Assembly (NCBI RefSeq): GCF_954871325.1
Contig: NC_088777.1
Coordinates: 43,501,366 to 43,565,365 of the forward strand
Length of the DNA stretch: 64,000 nucleotides
Origin: Gordionus sp. m RMFG-2023
Taxonomy: Eukaryota > Nematomorpha > Gordioida > Chordodea > Parachordodidae
Direction of reading: 5' to 3'
The notes under the pieces were generated by a model. That model ran no database searches and was not told the origin of the DNA. It saw only the letters and a list, made by a program, of their open reading frames with translations. Positions 1 to 10,300 of the stretch are shown in pieces (positions within the stretch are counted from its first letter, which is position 1; every line of letters starts with the position of its first letter). The position numbers and the translations under genes are program-made.

Positions 1-850
1 TTTAAATTACAATTTACTTTTTAAATGCATGAGAATAAGAATTAAGTGGTTCTTAAAAGTCTAATGTTGGCAGACCGGAACGATTTCCCCTAAGGGTCTC
101 TATGGATATTGCTTCTTTGTAAAAAACCTCAAGAGGTAATATCAGAATCCATATGGGATTATAGCTAGGCAGGTGGTTTATATATTTTTGATATTGGATC
201 TTCAATTTTTTTTGAATGCAAGATTTCCTATATTTTTACTCTTAGGTATTGTCCATTGCACAAATTTTTAATTTTTTAATGTCCATTTCTCTACATTTAA
301 AAACAAATTAATAATTATATTTTTTCCGATTGCAGATCTAAACTTCCCTCTAATTTTTAAAAAGTAAATAAATGCGGAACATTCTGATAAACACTATAAA
401 AATTTCAATAAATTATTACATAATTATAAATGTAATATTTATAATGCCTTATTCATAAATATTCGTTTTTCTTTCGTTAATTATAGTTTGCTTCACACAA
501 TAATATTGTTCACTAATAATATTATGTAATATTCACTTTTAAGATTGTTATAAACATTTTAAAATAAATAATATAATTTTTGGAAATATAATTTCCTTAG
601 ATCTATTAAGTGATATATTACAAAAAACAAAAAATAACGCCGGTTATACATTTTGCCTCTTTTACCAATCTTTGCGCAAAAAATTTTGTATGCAGTTATA
701 TTTTGACCAAAATAATTTTATTATGGTAATTTAGTTAGTTTCAAGATAATGATTTTAAAAATTTATTTTGCATAACTAATTTTGATGTTATGGTATTTTC
801 CGTTTTTTTAAATTTCTTACTTTAGTCATTGCTTTAAATGGTCATAATTA
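1..850. other. AT-rich stretch without recognised gene
   Basis: I see no conserved coding signal, terminal repeat or RNA gene here. The sequence is low-complexity and AT-rich, and reads like decayed intergenic or intronic DNA. Confidence 0.5.
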
Positions 851-899
851 AATCTGCTCTTGAACATCTGTCAAAACATAGTCAAACTTTAGAACAATT

Positions 900-1570
900 A
901 TTTTTGAATTTTAATTTCAAATGCCCCATGAAGTTCCAATTGAATCAATTATTCATAAGTAAATTCTTGATTTACATGCAGATGGAATAAATAATTCAGC
1001 CATATCCGAAAAACTCCATTGATCAGAGAAACAACCAGAGTCAATAAATTAATTGATCCCAACAAATCTACTCGCATTTTCAAAAAATGTCAAAATGTGA
1101 CAAGAGATAAACGCAGTTTGCGACCAATTTTATTAGAAAATATCGCAGATCAAATCTTGTTATAGGACAAAAAGGACTTTATCTATCTCTATCTCAACAG
1201 AATGATGGGTTATAAATTTTATAAAGTGATTTTAATTTTTATATCGTATACTGTACTTTCTAGTTTAATGATAGACAAGAAAAAATCTATTGACATTTAA
1301 GCAAAAGGAGAAACGATACTATTTCGCAAAGAAATATAAAGATTAAACCTTTACCGAATGGTCCTAAGTTGTTTTTAGCAATGGGTTTAAGTTTGTATTG
1401 AGATTTTAGAGTATTCGCAAAGTGGTACGCAAGTTAAATAAAGAATTTCTCCTGATAAATTAAAAATGTTTGGGAAAATGAGGTATTTAAACACTGCCAG
1501 GCATCGATCGAGACAATACTAAAAGGCTCCAGTTCGTTATTAGAGCTAAAATTGCATCTCTAAATTTTGA
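900..1570 (+). pseudogene. decayed Tc1/mariner-type transposase
   Basis: Conceptual translation gives scattered Tc1/mariner pieces in several plus-strand frames. A helix-turn-helix-like stretch (LHADGINNSAISEKLH) near 975-1020 is followed, around 1310-1400, by residues resembling RYYFAKKYKD and then FTEWSKVVFSNGFKFVLRF. The latter matches the family signature W-x-K-V-x-F-S-D-E-x-x-F around the first-to-second catalytic acid region, with the acidic pair lost. Several frame changes and stops separate the pieces, so it cannot make a transposase. I did not find convincing terminal inverted repeats. The family call rests on this one motif region and its order after the helix-turn-helix. Confidence 0.6.
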
Positions 1571-2700
1571 CCCACACTAGTATGTGTTATATCCATGAAT
1601 CAAAATGATAATTTTATTTATACTATAATTCTTGGCATATTCAACCTTTTTTCGCTTCAAGTTTTTGTTCATTGGCGCAATTATTTGTATATTTAATATT
1701 GTAATGAAACCTGCCCTATTTTTGGTTATATATTATAAGTAGTGTTAAAAAACTCAATTTAACCAATTTAATATTAAGATTTTAGTAGTGTGGTTAAATA
1801 GTTGGTTTTACCCGACCATGATCTTTGTTAGAAAAAAATGAACCAAAACCACAATAATGGGTCGAACTGGTGGATCAAATTCATAGACCTGAGGAATGAT
1901 CCGAAGACCTACTTTTTATATTTTATTGTGAATATTTTGCTCAATCATATTTTTAAGCATAGAGGACGAATATGTCAACATTAGCATAGAAATAATTATG
2001 CTTAATAATATTAGATTCCATTTTTAAAAAATTGTTCTCATATAATATAAAAATATTAATTTTTACTGTACACTAGCAAATCGAGTTGTGATAACCCAAT
2101 TTAAAAAAATATAGGATTACTTCTCTTCTCCTTTCTTTCTTTAGTTCCATATTAATTAAATAATTAATATCGAATTCTAAATAATTATCTTCTAAGTTCG
2201 GGAAAAATTTATTAAAGGAATTTGTCGATTTTTAGAATTCATATATCATCAAAAAATGAGGGTAATATATGTTTATTTATTAATAATTTTCGGGTTCTGG
2301 CCTAAAGTCGTAAAAATTGAATAAGTCTTAAGCCGATTAGATGAGTTGGCTTGAGTTTAATTTTGAGCCGAAATGTATTTATTTGTTATTTTCTAATTTG
2401 ATAATGGATATTACGACTAAAATTAATTGCATAATCTTAAGACGATATTTAAATCATCTTAATAAAAATTTGTTATGTTATCTTTTGAGTTTTGATATTC
2501 ATTTTATTTATACAAGATTTTGAATTGAATCCGTTATTAATATTTATGAATAATTATATACAAAGTTATGGGATACTAATTTTGAAATGACATTATCAAA
2601 AAAGGTGGGGCAGACATTTTTCGAACTCCTTGATTTAAAAATTATTTTTTAAATCCAAATGCGGATTTCGGGAATAATTATATCTTTTGTTTAAGACTAA
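1571..2700. other. AT-rich stretch with a fragment of the foldback family
   Basis: This is mostly featureless AT-rich sequence. Around 2320-2375 the words GCCGATTAGATGAGTTGGCT and GAGTTTAATTTTGAGCC resemble the arms of the foldback element at 54576-60707, so a degraded fragment of that family is likely. The 60-codon open frame at 2341-2523 has no recognisable protein character. Confidence 0.3.
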
Positions 2701-2849
2701 TAATATAGAGATCTACAGAATGTCAATAATGATAAAATTTCAGCAAATATCGTACTTTTTAACACTAAAGAATTTTTTTTGGATATGATCTATAAAAAAA
2801 CTTCTATCATTGTAAACGAAATAGAAAATTTAAAAAGTAATTTATTTAT

Positions 2850-3340
2850 ACATAAGGTAGGCTTAATTCTACATTCGAATTTCAAAAGTCTTAAGTTTTT
2901 AATAAACAAAGAAAAGGATATATATATAAAACAACCTTAAAAATGCGAAATGCTATAGAATTATGATATGCATAAGTCAATGTAAACTATCATTTATAAC
3001 TTTTCTAATTCATCTTACACATATAAAAATCCGTATATTCTAAATGAAACATTTCGAGAATTTCTAGATGATTCTGATGAAACATCAACCTACCGATGAA
3101 AGTTGTGAGGATGAATTTAAAAGATTCATCGCTCATAAAACAAATAATAATGGCAATATTTTGAAGCAGGAAAATTCATTTACTTTTTTGAGAAACTATA
3201 GCTAGTAAAATTTTGTCAGCCCCGGCAAGTTTAACTTCTAGTGGAAGGTTATATTCTATAGCCAATCGCCTATTAGAGGAAAGGCGAACACAATTGAAAA
3301 AAAAACATGGACATTTCTTTTTCTAAATAAAAATTTTGAC
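2850..3340 (+). pseudogene. hAT transposase C-terminal remnant
   Basis: Around 3195-3300 the plus strand reads SKILSAPASLTSSGRLYSIA followed by NRLLEERRTQL. This is the hAT C-terminal dimerisation region (consensus LSIPATSxxSERxFSxAG-xxxxRRxxL). The preceding 150 bp encode an acidic linker-like stretch. The normally invariant Glu of the SER motif reads Gly. A related copy lies on the opposite strand at 62100-62520, sharing both this motif and the upstream region, so the two come from one hAT family. Stops upstream show the copy is dead. Confidence 0.65.
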
Positions 3341-3737
3341 TTGTATTTTGTAATTATTTTGTGTTAATTAATATGGACTTAGAGAAATGAAAACTATGAT
3401 AGAATAAATTCAAAAAATAGCAATAAAGTTTTGAAAAATTTTAAAAAACCGTGAATTTTTGGGCGTGATCAAAATACCCACTTTCGTGTAAAAAATTTTG
3501 AGTAGTAAGCATGAAAGGGCTTGATTGTCACGGTGAGTGGAGGGGGGAGGCGTGAATAAAAAATTAGGGCCGCGTCCATCTTTAATATATTTTGGAATTA
3601 GATTTTTTATCCTTGAGTCTAAAAATGAGCAGGCAAAATTTGCCATTTTCATCATATATTCATCGCATTTTAGATGCTGCCGTCTTTATTATATCATGAT
3701 TTAATATATGTTCAATTTACGTGCATAAAATTTATAA

Positions 3738-4184
3738 ATAGGATCCCTGGGCTGGGCTTGGGTTCGCTGGAAATTTTTGCAATAGGGCTTGGGCCTAAAT
3801 TTTTAAATTCAAATTTAGCTTATTTTAAGGATATTTAATAGGACAAATATAACAAATTATTCTGATTTTATTAGTGTTATTTATCAAATTTCCTATAAAC
3901 CTTGTATATATTTTTTTAAATCGAAAATTGGTATAATTTTACTTAACTTAACACAACGGCCTGGGCACGAAACAGCGAAAATCAGGGAATATTCCCAAAA
4001 ATGGCCAACATTTTCGATATGACATAAAATAATTTTATGGGCTTGGGAAATTTTTTAAATATTATAGCGGGCTTGGGAATTTTTTTAAATATTAAAAACG
4101 AGCCGGGCCTGGGCTCAAAATTTTTTTTACGATGGGCCTGGGTCGGGCTTGGTACTAAAATCTAGGGCCAATGAAGGTCTCTAG
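3738..4184. mobile_element. GC-rich-ended hAT-like MITE
   Basis: This segment has G+C-rich words (GGGCTGGGCTTGGGTT on the left, GGGCCTGGGTCGGGCTTGG on the right) in an otherwise AT-rich setting. It ends in AAGGTCTCTAG, the inverted form of the CTAGAGACC-type terminus that recurs through the window. The middle holds several GGGCTTGGGAA words. There is no coding potential. It lies just downstream of the HAP40 stop codon. The exact left end is uncertain. Confidence 0.5.
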
Positions 4185-4329
4185 TTTAAATAAGAATAAA
4201 ATTTTATTATGTTTAAAAGGAGTTAGTCAGATATCCTTTTTTTTCTAAAATATCGACTTGCCCTGGAAATGATGATTATATATCACACTGTAAAATTGAA
4301 TTATTACTAATTGAATTTCGTATAACATT

Positions 4330-4335
4330 TTTATT
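4330..4335 (-). terminator. probable poly(A) signal of HAP40
   Basis: AATAAA on the minus strand, about 63 bp downstream of the HAP40 stop codon. Position and sequence fit a canonical cleavage and polyadenylation signal, but AT-rich DNA makes chance matches common. Confidence 0.4.
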
Positions 4336-4397
4336 AACAATATTAGTAATATAAATAAATATATATAATTATTTTAAAAAAAAATTTATATACAAAA

Positions 4398-7300
4398 TTA
4401 TGTATTCTGGTGAAAACCAATATCTATAATTCGATCAGCCAATGTCTGTTGTTCAAGATCTAAGAAATTTGACAAGTCATTATGACTCATATTCAATGAT
4501 TGCAAATCTTTTTCATCCCAAGCAATCTTTAAAATTTTAATTAATAAAATTTTAGTTTATAATATTGTTTTTATACCACGAATGATTTAAAAATTATGCT
4601 AAAAGTTTCAGGCATTTCATGACCAGAAAAGGCATTTTCAGAAGAATAGACATCTTCTAAGATAGAAATTTGTTTGGAGTTTTTTGTTGATGGCTTAAAT
4701 TATAAATTTTGAAAGACAATTATATAAATAATAGTAAAGATAATGGTTTACCTGTATGATCATGAGCAATAAAATACGTGTTATGCAACACTGTTTTATC
4801 AAGAAATTAATGTGAGATATTTTGCCAGGGTCATAATCCCTTATATAATCTATTTTTAAAACAAATAATATTAAGAATTTAAACAGGGCTTCAATCTGAA
4901 TTCAGTCCATCGGGGTTTTTTTTAAAACCATAACTGAACCCATGATGACCAGCCATTAATCGAACTAATTAGATATATATTAAATTACCTTCGCAAAATT
5001 CAATCAAGTCATCAATAACTGTGAATGCGTTGCCGTACTCGTCTATAAAAATATAAAAATTTAAACCGAAAAATGAAAAAATATAAACATTCTTTAAGTT
5101 TACAGCTTGTCATACATTGTAACGATAGTATAAACAAGTAAGGTATCTATATGTATTAAAAAAATATGAGACATATATACAATTCAATTTAAATATTAAG
5201 TAGGCGTCCAAAATCAAATTTATATTTCTTTAAAAAAAATTGATTATTGAAATTTACGAAATTGAGCTTGGACGCATAATGTTTAAATGCGAGAGAGAAT
5301 CATTAATTTTTTGTTGAAAATTTTCTTAACTTTGGACGCAACCTAAGAGTGCATAATTAATAATGTATACGTTAGCTAGATATTCGGCGGCTTTTAGATA
5401 ATAGATCCAAGATTCCGAGTATTTACCAAAACGCTATTTAAAAATTATAAAAAAGATTATATATATTTTTTAAACACAATAATTTTGGAAAATATTTTCT
5501 TCGATGATAATTGTCATAGATTTAGATTATATTAAATTTTATCTAATATGGTATGGCAATTAAATATTTTATAAATACCGAATATCAATATTATGGCAAT
5601 TAATTTATTCGCGGAAAGAGGGACGTGAGATCTAGTGCTGTAAAGTAACGTCAAAAAAGTTTTACGTTTTTGAAGAAATGGAAGGTCATTCGTTACTTTT
5701 TCTAAAGGTAACGAGTAACGGTCAGGGACCCGAACCGTTTTTATAAAGGTTCAGTTTGGTATAGTTGAGTATGTGAAAGGTTTTAATGGTTATGGTCCTT
5801 AAGAAAAAATTTATAAAGGTTCAATTCGGTTCAGCCAATTGTAAAGGTTTATAATGGTCCATTACGGTTAAAAATTGTTTTTTATTGAAGCAACACCATC
5901 GTCTAATTTATTTTTATTATAAACATCTATGAATTATATATAAAAAAAATAGATTCAAAATAACTAATCTTTTAATATATTAACGCATAAGTAATATATT
6001 TTCTAATATAAATGGATTCATATTTGTTCGTTGTGACGATAACTCAAATTTTAGCCCCGAAAAGGCACTTTCTACAGAAACTTGTGTTGCGGAACCGCCA
6101 GTACTATAAGAGCAAGTTTATATAATTCTGGATATATAAATTTTTCAATTCCTAAAATATAAAATCTGAACCGGTTTGAACTTTTTTATAAGGGTTCTTT
6201 TTACTCCTTCAAAAAAAATTATTATATCGGTTCGGTTATGGTTCAGATATTTATAAAGGTTTATAATGGTTTAACGGTTCGTTACGGTTCACTCCGGGTC
6301 CCTGGTAACGGTAACGCGTTGCCTTTTATGAGTAACGGTAAGGTAAAACTTTACTTCAAATTTTTCTTATAAAATATAGAAGAAACATATTTTATTGTAT
6401 TACAAAATTATTTTTATTTATTTTTAAATTTTATAAATAATTTATGCCGAGTTTTTATTCACATCACCACCAAATTCCTTCATTTTAATTTAAAATTTTT
6501 ATTCAAGATTGGTAATCTAATTGATATTATAATTTGTTTTATAAAGAATATTATATCAATTGCACATCTTCCGATGAAGATGAGTAAAGTCTGCCTTGGC
6601 TCCAATATAAAACCCTTTTCACATTAAAGATAACGAAGGGTACTAAGTTTACAAAGTGTAAATTGTGTCTTAATTCAAATATTTTAACCTCAAGTGTGGA
6701 ATAAACATGGGCATTTGATTAAACTGGTTATAACAAGATGGAACTCGTTCTATAACTCCATGAATTTAATATAGTCTTATTAAGGAAAATAGCCATAAAT
6801 TTGACGAATTTTGTTATAAATCAAAACTACTGAGATTATGACAAGGTCCATAGATGAATATTGTATGGCGATATATATGATTTTATAGGTTATGGAACCT
6901 GTTGGCTCTTTTGATTTTAAAGGAAAAAAAATGCATTTGGGAAATCTCAACAATAACTATTATAATATTTAACAAATGGCTTTAAATAATTTCATTTTGT
7001 AAGCCACTTATTAATGCAATTTTGCAAGACAAAGATAAAAGGATAAATGGTAACAGTTGAAGTATTGTTCATAATTTATATTTTGATAATATTCTATTTC
7101 AATTGAATATATATTATCAGCAATAATTCATAAAACTAAATGTCAGCGAAGGAATGTAGCTTGAACTTATTTACTATTTGGGAAAGGATCTTGACAAAGA
7201 AAAGGCAGACTTTATTCCTTTAACATGTACAGATTATTTTCTAATAAAGATTTTTAAAAATTGGATGAGTATCTAATGAAGATTCTTTTGACGATGAGCT

Positions 7301-10300
7301 AAGCTTTTTTCAAAATAGAGATTATTCTTTAATTTTTAATTAATTCCCCCAATTAAAATTTTTATTTATCCAATATAATACAACCCTCCCACCCTCTGTG
7401 CCAGTTGAACGTGTATTTTATCACAGCAAAAGCTGTGTTGAGCACTTAGCACTCTTGTTTATCTGATCAAAATTTTAAAAATCAATTGTTAAAAATTATT
7501 ATAAACATATTTTAGCTTTATTTTATTCACAAATTATATTAAAAAAATTATTCTTTTGTATACCCATTATTTTTAGGAATAGAAGATAGTAACGCGCGTT
7601 CCTTTTATAAAAGGTAACGAATAACGGTAAGTCGTTTCTTTTTTGAAGTAACGTTTACAGCAATAATGAAATCCCATTCCTTTGTGTTCAGAATTTAATA
7701 GAAATATTTTGTTCACTATATAGATGTTTAGATTTTAAAATAAAAAAATTTTCGGCCGAGCCCGTAATATTTTTTACATGGGTTGTTGCCGGGCTAAACT
7801 TCAATTTTTTTAATCCCGACCCGTAAAATATTACGCGGGTCGGGCTTCGAAACGCGTAGACATCTGTACTATTTAGGGCTGTGATCCACATATTTTTCAC
7901 CGATCCGACACCGATAATTATATATTTTTTTTGCATTTAATCTTATTATAATATTTATTTTTTTCTACTATTAAAATCCAATTTTTTTTAAAAAAACAAC
8001 ATATATCATAAATATAATAGATTCAAAAAAAATATGTGTATTAATTAGATTTTACTTGTATGAATATCAAAAATTATAATATTTAAGATTCTTTTTAAAA
8101 AATAAAATATTGAGATCCTCTAGATTTTCTTGTAATAAAATTCTAAGATGAGGGAGGACTATATCGTAAAAATTCTCATAAATTTGGTAAAAAAAATTTC
8201 CACAACTCAGATGCCATCTTAAGAAAATTTATAATAAAAAAAATGAAATATCCTTTCTTATAAATAATAAAATGGTTATTATTTGTAAAAAAGGTTAAAA
8301 ACTGTTTCCATCATTATAAAAATAATTTTTTTTGAAATATTAAAACAGAGTTGTTAACGCTCCTTTCCCGCTCCCGCTACTACTTCAAGTAATGGAGCGC
8401 CACTCCATAACCGCTCCTTTGATTGAGAAACAAAATCATATTTTTTATCAAAAGGTTTTATTTATATTAAATGATAAAAAACATCCATGCTTCTCCCCTA
8501 TGTATGACCTGTTTTGCAATACTAAATAAGCGCTCCACAGGAGCACTAGAGGGATGCGGGGTATTGTTTTTATAAAGATATTTTTTAATTCAGTTATAAA
8601 AAAGGAGGTTGAACAAGTAATGAGAAAATTAAAATAAATATTAAAATTTTAAAAAAGCATCATATCTAACAACCCAGGTTCAACAATAATGAATTGCCCA
8701 ACAATAATTATAACCATTTTAAAAAATATTATTCAAAAATAAAAAAAAATATAGTTATCATTTTGTATTTAAAAGAAAGGTTTTTTACTTTTAAATGCTT
8801 TTTTAGATTAAAGCTGCTCGCTTTTGAAAATGAAATACTTTTCTTAACCACAAAAGGCATTTTGCCCTTAAATTTGTTTGATCATTTGGATCAACATCTT
8901 TTAGAAGTTTAAAATATTTTTTTTCTATGATCTCTAAATCCATAATATCTAAAACTATTTTTTATTATATATCTATGAAATGAATATTAATGACTTACAA
9001 AATTTTCCAAAAAATTTTAAATAGAAAAATGAAAAACTTGATGTTTAATATTTTAAATGATTAGATGAAAAACCAATATAAAACTCGGCTCAACATTTAT
9101 TAATGGATAAATTTAAATAAAATAAAATTTCATTTTTATTGAATTTTAATTAACAAACATTATTAATATTTAAAAAATAAATTAGTTTATACAGCCCTAA
9201 AAGGAACTAACTCCCGCTCCCGCTACTCAATTTTTAAAAGGAGGCGCTCCAGGTGTATTTGGAAAAATGTAGCGGCGCTCCAGGAGCGCCGCTCTTTAAC
9301 AACTCTGTATTATAATAATCATAAAATAACAAAAAACTATAAAGAGATAGAATCGGATAAGTTTTATAAAATTGATGGTTTTATCCAATGACATATAATA
9401 ATACCTAGACTGATGATTCATTCATTAAAATGCATTTTTAAGCGTCGTTAAAAGCAAATCAGCTAGACCCGCCATTTTGGTAACCTTTATAATAATTATT
9501 TCCATGTTAAAAACTACTATTAAATTGATGACTTGTTTCCTTATTATCCTGATGATCAGGCAATTCTTTAATAAAGTTTGCATCAGATATAGGAATAAAT
9601 TAGGCTCTCGTTTAAAATTTTAATATTAATTACGATAACCAAGATGGCGTCCCTAGCTGATTTGTATTGATGTACACTTTTTTTAATGAATAAATCGTCA
9701 GTCTAGGTATTATATGTCATTGGTTCTATCCGATATTTTTCAACAACGTAAACATCAGCTCCGTTCCGATCTTTAATAGGCACAGCCCTAGTACTATTGT
9801 AAATATATTTCGAAATTTATATATTATCTTTTTTAAAAAAATACCATTAATATATCTCCAATTTCTAAACAAACATTGCCAGCAGTCACAAAATTCTTTT
9901 GATCTACCAAAATCTATTAATAATTGATTTATCTAATTAATAATAGAACAATTAAAATATATCTTTTTTTGTAAAAAAGCTTGATGTGGTATTAAATAAA
10001 AATATTTTTAATAAATCATTAATAAGTCTTTCGCTATTTTGTCGTAATGATAAATTATAGAAACAAATTGGCGAAAAATAAAAATTCCAAACGTGAATAA
10101 ATATAAATATGTCAATATTAATGATCTGATATATTAGTGTATATTGTTTTTTCTATCATATTTTTTTCGAAATATCGCTTAAAATATTTACCGACCAATT
10201 TATCATATTTGATGGTATATGTATTTAAATACGATATGCGCAATAGTGGGAGTTTTAGTTAATCTTTATTTTTTTTTTAAATTTAAACTATTTCTTATTA